Positions 1 through 10,574 of a stretch of DNA of 64,000 bases are shown piece after piece. The DNA comes from Harmonia axyridis (taxonomy: Eukaryota; Arthropoda; Insecta; Coleoptera; Coccinellidae), in the NCBI RefSeq assembly GCF_914767665.1, contig NC_059504.1, forward strand, positions 45,601,720 to 45,665,719, in the 5' to 3' direction. The notes beneath the pieces are model-generated. The model was not told where the DNA came from. It worked only from the letters and a program-made list of their open reading frames with translations, and ran no database searches. Position 1 is the stretch's first letter; the number at the start of each line of letters is the position of its first letter. The position numbers were made by a program, and so were the translations under genes.

Positions 1-90
1 CCTGTTATTGATGAAATAATGAACAGTTCAAGTAAGAACTGTTCAGCCTCTGAACTTGTCTGCATAAAAGTACGTTTTTTCGTACAGGCT

Positions 91-232
91 CCGTCGACCG
101 CCGCGTTTCGACGACTTTATTTAACCAATCGCAATTCTAGTAATCGCTTAGCTCCGCCCATCTACGCGATTGCTAGAATTGGGATTGGTTACGATTGGTT
201 AGACAAAGTCGTCGTAACGCGGCGGTAGACGG
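91..232. repeat. Imperfect inverted repeat (foldback/MITE-like)
   Basis: The first 41 bases (91-131) pair with the reverse complement of 192-232 with about four mismatches, and inner segments (around 129-146 and 162-178) also pair. The unit is GC-richer than its surroundings, with CCGCCGCG in the stem. It could fold into one long hairpin. No protein is recognisable in it. Target-site duplications were not identified. Confidence 0.7.
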
Positions 233-387
233 GAACTGTCTGGTGAAAACGACTTTATTCGAAATTGAAATGTAGTTAATAATGAATGAATTTATCGATG
301 TTCAGTTTTCCACATTTCTATGCAAAAAAGTAAATCGAATAATCGTAGCTGAGATAGATACTGGGCCTTGGACCTCTTTTTTAACAG

Positions 388-570
388 ATCGAACATAAGG
401 CTCCAAGGACAAAGGATGCCCCTGATCTGTTGCATAACGACACTACGAAACATACAACGAACGAAAAACGTAAAGTTTGGTTTGTAACTTACGATATTGA
501 ACCTGTGGTTCAAACTTTAGAAGCTGTTAGTGTCAAAATAACACTGCCAAAGGCATCGAAAAAAGATAAG
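388..570 (+). CDS. Possible internal coding exon, gene not recognised
   Basis: An open stretch of exactly 61 codons sits between a good acceptor (a pyrimidine run then TTAACAG ending at 387) and a good donor (AAG|GTAAAA at 571). Both junctions are phase 0. It reads as a hydrophilic segment followed by KVWFVTYDIEPV and a lysine-rich end (KASKKDK). I do not recognise the family. It lies upstream of the PARG-like exon at 3141, also phase 0 and on the same strand, so it could belong to that gene. However, it does not resemble the part of PARG expected just before the GNWGCG motif, and chance cannot be excluded. Confidence 0.35.
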
Positions 571-1096
571 GTAAAATCTAATTTCTTGTCTTGATACCTT
601 CCTAACCAGCTAAAAAGGGTTGTATACACTTCATTACATGCTTGTACTCGATGTTTTAACAAACTAAATCCCATTCTGCCTTATTTACCCAGTATTAGAT
701 TGATATGTTTTCATATGATTAATGCAATGTGATCAAATTTTCCGATTAACAAAGAGCAATCGAATGTTTTCTCAAATTGGTGTTTTTTTCAATGGGAAAG
801 CAAAACCCCAATCAGAAATCACTATACATATACGCATCAAATATCTAGGATAATCCTGAAACTGTTTTCTTTGAATCAGTCAATCGAAAGTACAATTGCT
901 AATATATCAATTCTTTCTTTTCAGTTGAAAGATTAGCTCTAGCTAATCGACCCCAACAATAATCTAAAACTAGAAGGCATATGTTATTTGCATAATGCCT
1001 GCATCCATCATTTGTTTTATAAAGTGCACAACTAAGTTCCTGCTGTTTTTTTTTATGAAAATGCAACTTTATTGTGAAAAAATGGTTACAAATGAA
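571..1096. other. Non-coding stretch, probably intron
   Basis: AT-rich sequence with no recognisable gene or repeat structure. If the exon ending at 570 is real, this is the start of its downstream intron, which also holds the mariner and LINE remnants. Confidence 0.4.
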
Positions 1097-1200
1097 TCAT
1101 TCAAAGTATTGCCCATTGTTAGCTACAACTTTTTCCCATCTGTATGGTAGAGTTCGAATACCGTTACAGTAAAAGTGTTCATCTTTTGAGGATATCCTCA
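1097..1200 (-). pseudogene. Mariner transposase C-terminal remnant
   Basis: On the minus strand the frame ends SSKDEHFYCNGI then LPYRWEKVVANNGQYFE and a stop. This matches the C-terminus of mariner transposases (typically LPERWEKVVASDGQYF). The rest of the transposase is missing, so this is a dead fragment. The same mariner group has an N-terminal relic at 18080 and another fragment at 57895. Confidence 0.8.
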
Positions 1201-1330
1201 AATCACGATTATTTGGCATATCATATTCACACAACCAAAAGTATATGACGCCAAAACAAACTATAATATGGTAAACCAGTTTGTTTACCATATGTCTAAG
1301 AGCTTGGTCCATGACGCTTCAGGTATTATT

Positions 1331-2923
1331 TAGGTGCGAGGAAGAGGGGCTTACTGTCGATCCCTCGAAAACAACAATAATTCCGTTCAATAATTCTCGA
1401 CCTCAGAGCTCCGGTCCTAAATGGTCAGACTCTGTACTTCTCTAGTGAGTGCAAACATCTAGGTGTTATCCTGGACAGTAAACTGAACTGGGGGGAAACA
1501 TATAGATAAGACTCTTTCCAGAGCCACGGCGGCCATGTGGGCCTGGAAAAGACTCTTTGGAAAGACATGGGGAGTGACACCGAAAATGTTACTGTGGTTA
1601 TATACATAGGTAGTACGCCCTATTGTCACCTATGCATCTCTAGCATGGTGGATAAAAACCGAGGAGGCCACCACACGCAGCCGGTTGCAGAAACTGCAAA
1701 GGCTGGCATGCATTTGTGTCACAGGAGCTATGCGCACAGCTCCAACAGCAGCGCTGGAGGTCATACTTGACTTGCCTTCCTTGTGAGGAAATGTAGCCTG
1801 CTGGAAGCAATAAGAATTTCCCTCAATGGAAAGCTCCTACCTGGAAACTGGGTTGGGCATATAAGGATATTGAATCAACTAGATTCAAACCTCTTGGCAA
1901 AACCATCGAATGTTATGCCAACCATTTTCGATTTTGAAACGGTCATAAATGACCGTCCTAATGCAATAAGATTCGTGAATCGTTTGGACAAAAAGTCATC
2001 CATATGGTTCACCGATGGATCAAAATCAGAGAGAGGTATTGGCATTGGGATATATGGACCTAAACTGAGGATCTCTAAAGCCCTGGGAAGTGAGCCCTCG
2101 ATTTTACAGACCGAGATACTGGCTGTTTATTTATGCGCTCAGGAGTGTCTTAAAATGAACCTCAAGGGGGCGCATGTCTACATCACCACGGACAGCCAGA
2201 CCACGCTGAAATCCGTGGAATCGTACTGCCAGGGGTCTCTGTTGACTTGGGAGTGCCGAAACACCATAAAGTAACTGGCCAGAGGCAATAAAGTGACTCT
2301 ACTATGGGTACCAGTACACAGTGGTGTTGAAGGAAATAAAAAAGCCGATGAACTTGCAGAAAGTGCATCAAGGTAAACACCTGCTGGACCTGAGCCTTTC
2401 TATGAGCTAGGAAAAGACCAATATAAAGCTGCAGTCCAGCAATGGGAGTTGGATAACAGGATAACCCACTAGACTAACACTCCTGGACTTACTCAGGCCA
2501 AGAAATTCGTGACGATTTCACCTACTTACGCCAAAAAGCTCTTGAAGCAGTCACGAGCCGAGCTTCGGGTGATGGTGGGACTGCTGACGGGGCACTGTCG
2601 GTACAAACATCATTTGTACTGTATAGGAAAGTCAGCAGATGAGATTTGCAGGCTCTGTGAATCAGAGGAAGAAACAGCCGAACACATGGTATGTAAGTGT
2701 CCAGAGCTGGCTGGCTTAAGAACCATTCATATGAGAAAGCCAGTCCTGGATACCCGAGAGGTAACGGCTAAGGCCCCTAAGGAGGTTGTCAGTTTTATTA
2801 ACGTCATTGACGACCTCCTTGGGTTTCCATGAATGAGTAGGGTAGAGAAAAAAAGATCTACATGGTCGCAGTTCCCGGAAGGCTTACCGAGGCTCAACGA
2901 CCCCTGTTCAAAAAATAATAATG
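1331..2923 (+). pseudogene. RNase H-bearing LINE (I/R1-like), 5'-truncated and decayed
   Basis: In order the element shows the end of a reverse transcriptase (GLTVDPSKTT, then a KHLGVILDSKLNW-like thumb at about 1450-1500), an RNase H domain (FTDGSK at about 2008, EILAVY at about 2116, TTDSQTT at about 2184, HSGVEGNKKADELA at about 2318) and a cysteine/histidine cluster near the C-terminus (GHCRYKHH, then CRLC, H and C at about 2590-2700). All four RNase H acidic positions are visible. The frame from 1783 to 2832 is interrupted by at least three stops (near 2272, 2371 and 2470), and the RT part is frameshifted. The 3' end runs into a short AATAAT tract. RNase H plus a TAA-type tail suggests the I/R1 group. 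Relatives lie at 42701, 50480 and 52732. Confidence 0.85.
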
Positions 2924-3140
2924 ATAGGTATTTCAAAATCTATTAATAAACAGCGGGAATTTAGTAGCGCACCTAATTGATTCGTTGTTGCAATAGGCGT
3001 CAGAATTATTTTGAAATATTTTGAAATTTAGTCATATCTAATTTGATTTTTCAACAGTAAAGTACCTATGTCCTTTGAATAATTTTTAAAAAGACCATTG
3101 TCGACTCCGAAATGAATCTAACAATATATTCTCTACACAG

Positions 3141-3476
3141 ATGTCTCAAATAGCGCAAGTACCAAGTGGAGGCCTCCGCCCAATAGCCACAGGAAACTGG
3201 GGATGTGGTTCTTCTCGAAAGGGAGATGTACAAATAAAAGTTATAATTCAGTGGTTAGCGGCAAGTGTGGCTGGGGTACCATCCCTGATCTACTTCACTT
3301 GCGGACATCAGCAAATGTCGAAATTGGACACAGTGTGCAGAATACTTTTAGATAGGAAGTGGTGCGTCAAAGATTTGACAAAGGCAATTTTAAAATACTC
3401 AAACCATGTTTTACACGGTAGAGAAATTAGTGGAAATTTATTCCAAGAATTAATAAGTCATGATAGGAGCTCATGA
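3141..3476 (+). CDS. Parg: Poly(ADP-ribose) glycohydrolase, last exon (partial)
   Basis: PARG removes poly(ADP-ribose) from proteins in nucleus and cytoplasm. The acceptor TCTACACAG ends at 3140 and the exon is open in phase 0 for 111 codons to a TGA. It contains TGNWGCG followed by DVQIKVIIQWLAASVAG and YFTCGHQQ, a strong match to the PARG C-terminal domain. The catalytic GGG and EE segment lies in upstream exons that are not in the window, so the gene must start left of position 1 or be a broken copy. Oddly, the usual GCGAFGGD stretch reads GCGSSRKGD, with an extra residue and altered loop. A poly(A) signal AATAAA lies at 3606-3611. I am confident of the family, less so that the gene is functional. 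Confidence 0.8.
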   Translation: MSQIAQVPSGGLRPIATGNWGCGSSRKGDVQIKVIIQWLAASVAGVPSLIYFTCGHQQMSKLDTVCRILLDRKWCVKDLTKAILKYSNHVLHGREISGNLFQELISHDRSS

Positions 3477-4205
3477 GAAGTTTTATATTTTTTAAGGTAT
3501 TCTTGTGTTTGTAAAATAATTTTAAGGGACAAGAGTGCTATGCAATTAGTGATTATGCAGGTATTTGATACCTTCATTTTAACTGTGTAAAGAATTTTTT
3601 TTTTAAATAAATAACTTCCTCTAAGACTATCAAATGCTTCATGCGGTAAAAATTTATTAATTAGAATAAGGAATTACTGGAATGTAAAAGAATATTTATG
3701 TACTTGTTACCATTTCTCAACTTCCAACTCTTTCGCAATAGAAAACTGAATGTTTTCAATGAGTTTTTATAAATTTTTTCTGTTTTTCCAGTGAAAAAAT
3801 CATAAGGCACCCTGATTACATATCAAAAATTTCAAAGTTACAAGACTGAATAACAAGCCATACCATATTAATTAAACAATTTCTTTCCGCATGTTCTATA
3901 CACAACAAAAATTTTCACTGAAGAATACCGTAGATATGCATATAACAATGTATTCATTAATTCCACCAACAAAATGTAAAGATGAATAATCTAAAATGTG
4001 ATGCATTATTTTTTTGACACCACTAAAATATCTAGAAATACTGATGTATCCACTCACTCTTTAAAACGTTAGAAATAAAACTGGTGACTATATTATAATA
4101 ACCAGCCTTCTTGGATTTAAAGAAGATTTTTAATATTTCAGATGTTTCCTTGTCAAATTTGGCCGACATTTACATGAAAATAATACTCATTACACTTTCA
4201 TTATA
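3477..4205. other. 3' UTR of PARG-like gene and intergenic DNA
   Basis: AATAAA at 3606-3611 is a candidate poly(A) signal for the upstream exon. Beyond it I see only AT-rich sequence with no gene. Confidence 0.5.
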
Positions 4206-4207
4206 TA

Positions 4208-5727
4208 TCGGGTGTCCCAAACTCGATGGCCTATTAGACGTTTCTGGAAAACTAATCATAATTTTGAGCTGAAAATTTGCATATTGGGGTTTGAGACAAT
4301 GATCTTTCTCCCTAAAATATTTTTAGATCTCTACAACTTCCGGTTATACCGGAAACAGACTACTACTTCCTTATTTCAAATGGCACACCCAGTATATTAT
4401 TGCATCGTTAGATAGCTTTTTTGATGGCAATTTCGGCAATATGCCATACCTTGGGTAAAAATTCAACGGTTCATGAGTTATTGGGATTCTTATGAAAAAA
4501 AAGATGGCGATGATACTCACATTTTTTTGAATATTTCAGCAGAAAAAGCCTTTTTCGAAAAAAATTTGTTTTGTTTCGTTTACGCAAATACGTAGTATTA
4601 TAAGACTGTTTTCGGCTCGGACCAAAAATGTACAGGGTGTTTATAAGAGGATCATGAACTTGGACAACTCAAATTCATCAAAACTCAAGATTTTCAAATT
4701 AGAACCTATATTTTTTATTATTTCAGTCGATTCTACGTACAAAAATAGTGGGGGTTACTTCAGCAAACCCTATACCTAAAATGAATACTTCAAGAGTTAT
4801 CGGGGAAGAACTTCAAATGAGGAAAAACCGCTATTTATAACTGTGGGAATAACTGTTTGTTACTTCCGTAAAACACAGAAAGAAAATAAAATTCGATGTT
4901 TGGATAACTAAATTTTACATTTCATGAATTTTAATTAATTTTTCGTTGGTATTGTTGAGAAATCCATAAACCAATACAATTTTCAATTACGAATAATTCA
5001 TTACAATTCTTGATATGTCAAATTTAGTTATGGAAACATCGAATTTTATTTTCTTTCTGTGTTTTACGGAAGTAACAAACAGTTATTCCCACAGTTATAA
5101 ATAGCGGTTTTTCCTCATTTGAAGTTCTTCCCCGATAACTCTTGAAGTATTCATTTTAGGTATAGGGTTTGCTGAAGTAACCCCCACTATTTTTGTACGT
5201 AGAATCGACTGAAATAATAAAAAATATAGATTCTAATTTGAAAATCTTGAGTTTTGATGAATTTGAGTTGTCCAAGTTCATGATCCTCTTATAAACACCC
5301 TGTACATTTTTGGTCCGAGCCGAAAACAGTCTTATAATACTACGTATTTGCGTAAACGAAACAAAACAAATTTTTTTCGAAAAAGGCTTTTTCTGCTGAA
5401 ATATTCAAAAAAATGTGAGTATCATCGCCACCTTTTTTTTCATAAGAATCCCAATAACTCATGAACCGTTGAATTTTTACCCAAGGTATGGCATATTGCC
5501 GAAATTGCCATCAAAAAAGCTATCTAACGATGCAATAATATACTGGGTGTGCCATTTGAAATAAGGAAGTGGTAGTCTGTTTCCGGTATAACCGGAAGTT
5601 GTAGAGATCTGAAAATATTTTAGGGAGAAAGATCATTGTCTCAAACCCCAATATGCAAATTTTCAGCTCAAAATTATGATTAGTTTTCCAGAAACGTCTA
5701 ATAGGCCATCGAGTTTGGGACACCCGA
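4208..5727. repeat. 1.5 kb near-perfect palindromic (foldback) element
   Basis: The left arm (4208 to about 4917) and right arm (about 5021 to 5727) are almost identical reverse complements, around a spacer of about 100 bases. The ends are TCGGGTGTCCC and GGGACACCCGA, each flanked by TA (4206-4207, 5728-5729), consistent with TA target duplication. The arms contain the same 67-codon open frame in opposite directions, which is a by-product of the palindrome and not a gene. A diverged relative lies near 56088. Confidence 0.92.
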
Positions 5728-5729
5728 TA

Positions 5730-6257
5730 GAGCTAAGTATCAGCAAGTTTACATCTCAAGCAAAATGTAATCTATAGACACACCAGAATTTCTAGAGATC
5801 GGAACCGCGATGTATTGATAATTTAAAACACTTTTCATATTACAGATTTATATGTCAATGACTAATACTTGCTTACACAGTGGCAATTTTCACTTGTGCA
5901 ATTTCTTCATTTATTGCCTCTCTCGTTAATTTCTTTGACAATAAATCGCACAAGTGAATGTCACAAGTAAGTAGGAATCTTAAGGTTGTTTCACATATGA
6001 AAAATATAAATACATTATGCAGGAATCCTCATATATGGTCTTATTATCAATGTAGTATTCAAAGAGCAGTAAGTGAAAAATAAAATTTATTGAAAACAAA
6101 TTGTCTTCCAGAGAACTCAAGCTGTATACTATAGTAGTTTTTATAAATATTTTTTACCAGCTATTATATTTACTGATTACAATAAAAGACATCAATCACA
6201 CTGTAAATGAAGGATTGTTTATTACAAATTTCAATAAATTACTTGTTTCTGACCAGT
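5730..6257. other. Intergenic DNA and CSN6 3' UTR
   Basis: AT-rich with no gene. On the minus strand AATAAA (complement of 6218-6223) lies about 35 bases after the CSN6 stop. A short inverted pair (CACTTGTGCAATTTCTTC near 5892 and ATCGCACAAGTGAATG near 5944) is visible. Confidence 0.5.
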
Positions 6258-7522
6258 CTAGAAGAAAATACCACGCATCCTTCTACCTAATCCTTGCCTA
6301 TCATACAATATATTGAATTTGTTGACAAACTGATTTAAATCATTGCAGCCCTTTGTTAAAGTACCCAGGTAAGTCATTAAACCAACGTCATTGCATTGCT
6401 GAAAACCAAAATATTCAGAATTTGTCGATAAAGACATATTATTTCATGCAGATTAATCATTGACATTAGTTCCAAATAAAAAAAAAAATTCACTTACATT
6501 ATAGAAATCTTGTCTAAATCTTGAACTCTGCATGACTGGTAATCGATGACAAAGTGAATAGGCTTCTCTAAGTATTTCATGATTTTTGGGTAGTTGTCCA
6601 CTCTCAACAGCTTTCATATATTCCAAAATGATCTTCACCCTGGAATATAGCATTTTTATGGCACTATGTTGTGCAGACAGATGTTCTGCTACTAAGGAAC
6701 TTTCACCAGATTCTGAAGCAGACATTCTAGCTACATGATCTACACCAATTCTTTCAGCTTCTTCAGTTGCCAAAGTATAAGTCAAAGGCACAAAGAGCAT
6801 GGTGGTTTCTCCACCAACAAGATCAATAACCGACTCAAAGATACTAACTGGTAGATGCTAAAAGTCATGAAAATCAGAATTGAATTAATTTATCTTCAAG
6901 AAAGACTCACATCAATATTCTTATCCCAAGGATTCAGTTTTAACATTATAGGAGATTCATTAATTTCACATATTTGTTTATGTATTTTTATATCCGATAC
7001 TGTAGGAGCTTCTCCTGTAGTGTACCAACCAATAAAGTCCATATCACTAAAAACTTGTTTAACTGAAAGAATATCTTGATTAAAGAGAAACTCCTAGCAT
7101 TTTCTTTCATCTACATACATTGTTCTTCCTTGACATTATAGTATTCTTTATCGATAATTATATCTTCAGCTACTCTTGCAAAAACTAATTCGAAGGAATT
7201 CATAATTTCAATATTTCTTCCTTTTTGTTTACCTATAAGAGCTCCGATCACTGAAAAATGCAATATATCAGAATTGGGATATCAAAAATTATCAGAGATG
7301 ACAACCTTGTTGTACTGAGCCTTCTTGTGCCCTTTCTCGAGTCCAATGTTCCGAAACATTCATTATAACAAGGGGATGAAGAGAACATGTTACAGAACTT
7401 ACAGTTCCTTGTGCCATAACATTTTTTTCTTCGGTAATTGATGTTTCCATGCCTTGATTACCTCTCGACGACTCACCGGAAATTTCAATTTCCATTTCCA
7501 TAGACTCCTTCGGATCACTCAT
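6258..7522 (-). CDS. CSN6: COP9 signalosome complex subunit 6
   Basis: CSN6 is the inactive MPN subunit of the COP9 signalosome, which removes NEDD8 from cullins and so controls SCF-type ubiquitin ligases. Five exons, read on the minus strand: 7522-7306, 7250-7119, 7062-6911, 6857-6498 and 6398-6258. All junctions keep frame and give 333 residues; human CSN6 has 327. Hallmarks are [65 protein letters not shown] and the end [11 protein letters not shown] followed by GRRMRGIFF. The MPN+ zinc ligands are not expected in this subunit. The start is the ATG at 7522, since the frame upstream offers only TTG. The first donor, AAG|GTTGTC, is weak. Confidence 0.96.
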
Positions 7523-9113
7523 TTTCAATTGTTTTTCTGATATGAAAATTGGGCTAGAATTTTTTTTATTGAAAATAAGCGATCAAAACATAGAAATCTC
7601 TTGATAGAAATGAATGACAATATTTTGAAAGTTTGGCCAACTATCAAGAATCAAAAGTTTTCTCTTGCTGATTCACAGTAATAATTAAAATTCAAGATTT
7701 TTAATATAATAGCTACATTCATCAAAAGAATATTAACTGATCTCATTTGAAATACTTTTTTTTTAATCCTGAGATTAGAAATTTATTTTAATTTTTTTTA
7801 AATCTTAAATTGCTATGGTTTCCATTATTGGTCGCACTGTCACAGAAATTAGAAAATATAAGAATTCTGTGACTGCAGGTTTGAAATTAACAGGAAAACA
7901 TAATTTTGAATTTTACAGAACTCTTAGTCGGATTTTGCCCATTAATGATGGGGCTCGCGTGAACAATTGTTGAGTACTGAGATGACACTATCAGACCAAA
8001 TGAAAATTTAGAACATGGTTGACAAAAATGTGGATTGTGTGAAATATTAATCAATTTTTGCCTTGTTATTAGTTGGAAGGGTTTCTATCTTAGTCAAAGA
8101 CATGATGCAGGAATGTGTAATCCTTTGCATTTAAAAATAAGGAATATATTTGTTTTTTATAATGAAACCTATGATCGGAAGGAATTACTTTCGAGTCATA
8201 TACTGAGCTGGAGATAGTGGGACACCAAGAACATACAACAATAGTCACATGCAGTATGAAAATTGCTGTGAAATAGTTTTCTACACCAAGTACAGAATTT
8301 GGTTCTGTGAAGTTCAAGAATTCACAGACTCATGACACATGCGCTAGATTCAAATTGGAAATGCCATAATTTTTTTGGTAGAATGAGTTCTTTCATAATT
8401 CCTACATTACAGAAGAAGATTTTTAAATTTGTTATCAAGCTTGTTGTAGTTTTCAATTAAGTAAACTAAGTATATATTGTCCTTTTAAGACCTGCTCAGT
8501 TTATCTCTCAGACATGTCGCACATGATGAACTTTGTAGGTCAACTAGATGTGTAGACTCCGTAGGACTTTATGTTGTTCAGTGTGGGGATGTGGAAAAGC
8601 AAATATTTTGAATTCTGCAATATCAAATGGAAATTATGGCAATTAGAAATATTGTTTTTGCTCTAGTTATTATATTTTTTTTTATGAGGTGGAATTCGGT
8701 GATTTTAATAGTACTATTTACAAAAGGTTTAGATGCTTTTAATGAACTGTATTCAAAAATTTTGGTTTGCTGTTCACTTAAATATTATTTTAGTTTCTGA
8801 AGATGTTCTTAAAGTAATGTCAATTCTTTTCAGCTCAGAGCCACACTTCAATAAACTATGTTAGAAAAGCTTATAATCCATATAATATTAATAATAATCT
8901 GTTACAGTCTCAAACAAAATTTAAATTATATCAAAAAGATAGCCATGACAAGAAAATTAATAGAAACATGTCCATTAAAAAATTTTCAGCCACTATTTGA
9001 ACAATAGTCGATATTGGTTATGTGGAAACTCTAAGAAAAATAAAGAATAGGCAGAAGAAAGGAACCAGATAAATGCATCAGAAATGAAATCAAACTTTGT
9101 TCAATGATAATTT
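7523..9113. other. Intergenic region, no supported gene
   Basis: About 1.6 kb between CSN6 and the C9orf85-like gene. A 52-codon open frame starts at the ATG at 7816 and another runs 8035-8217, but neither matches a family I know. The segment around 7916-7970 resembles a dispersed sequence also seen near 26640 and 47215. The CSN6 promoter should lie just above 7522. Confidence 0.4.
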
Positions 9114-9695
9114 TTATTCATCTTCTGAGGATTCACATTCTAAAGATTCTCCTCCATCACTTAACCCAAAATCATCATCCTCATCATCCTTATCATCAAC
9201 TTTCAAGGCTTCTAATTTCTTCAGTAAATCCTCTTTAAGTTCCTCATTACTCAACTTTTCTTCCATCTTCTTTTCCATATATCTATTAAAAGTTCTTCTT
9301 CGTCTTTCTGGTAATTCTTTGATTATAAACCTCATTTCCCTGTCTACTTTGAATGGTTTCTCTTCAACTGTGACTTCAACAACTTCTTCAGATTTGCAAC
9401 ATTTTGTACATTTTCCAGTTTTTATGCCACACTTCACACACATCACATGATATGCTCTTTTGACTGTTTTCTCCCCACAAGCAACACAAGTTTTGAGTTG
9501 CGTTAGAGGCTTATACTTTTTGTATTTGATCTTCCATGCGATAACCTCCTTGCAACGTGTACATACATCATTGATTTGTAAACTGTTTATCATTTTTGTT
9601 TTATCACTTTTGTCATGCATAGTGTTTTTGAAGGCTGTTGTGTTCTTATATTTTTGGGCTCTCTGTCGGCTGGCATTACCTCTTTGAGTACTCAT
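9114..9695 (-). CDS. C9orf85-family protein (DUF2039)
   Basis: A single open frame of 193 codons from the ATG at 9695. The N-terminus (STQRGNASRQRAQKYKNTTA, FKN, DKSDKTKMIN) and the paired cysteine motifs CTRCKEVIAWKIKYKKYKPL, CVACGEKTVKRAYHVMC, CVKCG and CTKC match the conserved eukaryotic C9orf85 family. The spaced CxxC pairs suggest zinc binding. The molecular function is not established. The C-terminus is lysine-rich and then strongly acidic (DDKDDEDDD, SSEDE). The stop codon overlaps an AATAAA, which may serve as poly(A) signal. The ATG follows a TTTTCCGTAG that could be an acceptor for an intron in the 5' UTR. Only 77 bases separate it from the next minus-strand gene. Confidence 0.9.
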   Translation of the reverse strand: MSTQRGNASRQRAQKYKNTTAFKNTMHDKSDKTKMINSLQINDVCTRCKEVIAWKIKYKKYKPLTQLKTCVACGEKTVKRAYHVMCVKCGIKTGKCTKCCKSEEVVEVTVEEKPFKVDREMRFIIKELPERRRRTFNRYMEKKMEEKLSNEELKEDLLKKLEALKVDDKDDEDDDFGLSDGGESLECESSEDE

Positions 9696-9772
9696 CTTGG
9701 ATTACCTACGGAAAATTAAATTATTAATACTAGTAATACTATGTTAGCTGATGTTATGTAGCAGTACTTTTT

Positions 9773-10420
9773 TCAATAATCAGCTTTGGTGTTCATTATC
9801 ATAATACGATTTGCATTGTTCAGTTCAAATTCGAACTTTCTATTCTCATCTAATTGTTTCTGCAGCAATACTTCTAAATTTTTATATTTTTCACTGATCA
9901 AATTAATGTTTTTGATCGATTCTCCCTTAGCAGAACTGATTAAATGTTGGTAGGTCATTTCCCCAACAGTTTTAAGGAGAACTATGTAATTATTTAGCTC
10001 ATGGTTTAGATCATAAGCCAGGGTACGATATTCGGGCAACTCATCTAAGTAATCCGAGTAAATACCACTCCTTGAAGACTTCTCGATTATTTCAATTTGT
10101 TTTTTCAAGCAAATTCTATATTGGGCGCATGATTCAATGATACATTTTTCGAGAACTTCCATGAGTTCCAACAATTCAGGTTCTGGATTACTGAAGGCTT
10201 TATTTATGACTTCTTCCTCAACTTCTCGACTACTTTTCCCAAAGGGGTTAAAATTTACTTCATCCTTATGTAGGTTATAAAAAGTTGTGCTGATAATTGT
10301 AGGTCCTAAAATAGTCTTAGGTTTGCACTCATTTTGAAGTAGAGACCTAGTTTTATGCAAACCCAATGTAATTCTAGATCTCAAATGAACTAAAAATTTC
10401 AGCCTTAAAAATGAACTCAT
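9773..10420 (-). CDS. Putative mitochondrial helical-bundle protein, DIABLO/Smac-like
   Basis: A single open frame of 215 codons from the ATG at 10420. The first 30 or so residues are rich in Arg, Lys, Leu and Ser with no acidic residues (SSFLRLKFLVHLRSRITLGL), as in a mitochondrial presequence. The rest is predicted helical: three long amphipathic segments at about 75-110, 120-160 and 165-205. Length and pattern (LEKCIIESCAQYRICL, AYDLNHELNNYIVLLKTVGE, SEKYKNLEVLLQKQL) resemble the DIABLO/Smac helical bundle, a mitochondrial protein that in animals antagonises IAP caspase inhibitors. I do not see an AVPI-type IAP-binding motif after a likely cleavage site. The DIABLO call is therefore tentative; an unrelated mitochondrial coiled-coil protein is the alternative. 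Confidence 0.75.
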   Translation of the reverse strand: MSSFLRLKFLVHLRSRITLGLHKTRSLLQNECKPKTILGPTIISTTFYNLHKDEVNFNPFGKSSREVEEEVINKAFSNPEPELLELMEVLEKCIIESCAQYRICLKKQIEIIEKSSRSGIYSDYLDELPEYRTLAYDLNHELNNYIVLLKTVGEMTYQHLISSAKGESIKNINLISEKYKNLEVLLQKQLDENRKFEFELNNANRIMIMNTKADY

Positions 10421-10574
10421 TTCTTCAGTTCATTACAATGCAATATCTGAAAACGATACAGAAAATTTAGATTTTTATGAAGATGATGTGACAGTAAAAT
10501 GTCAAATTCAGTTACATATTTATGGCACAAATGATCCTGGCGAAAGTGAAAATTCAAATTAGGGGAAAAATTAA
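10421..10574. promoter_or_regulatory. Short divergent intergenic region, probable bidirectional promoter
   Basis: Only 154 bases separate the ATG of the minus-strand DIABLO-like gene from the ATG of the plus-strand truncated Mpv17-like gene. Both promoters and 5' UTRs must overlap here or lie within the neighbouring genes. No TATA box is evident. A plus-strand frame reads on for about 50 codons through the region and ends at a TAG near 10560; I do not interpret it as a gene. Confidence 0.4.

Noticed and set aside
4212..4415. Open frame of 67 codons, identical to one on the opposite strand at 5520-5723
   Set aside because: It is a by-product of the palindrome arms; no domain and no other sign of coding.
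7816..7974. 52-codon frame starting with ATG in the CSN6-C9orf85 spacer
   Set aside because: No recognisable family, and its end overlaps a sequence resembling a dispersed repeat at 26640; not enough to call a gene.
9097..9450. Serine-rich 117-codon plus-strand frame
   Set aside because: It is antisense to the acidic and lysine-rich tail of the C9orf85-like gene.
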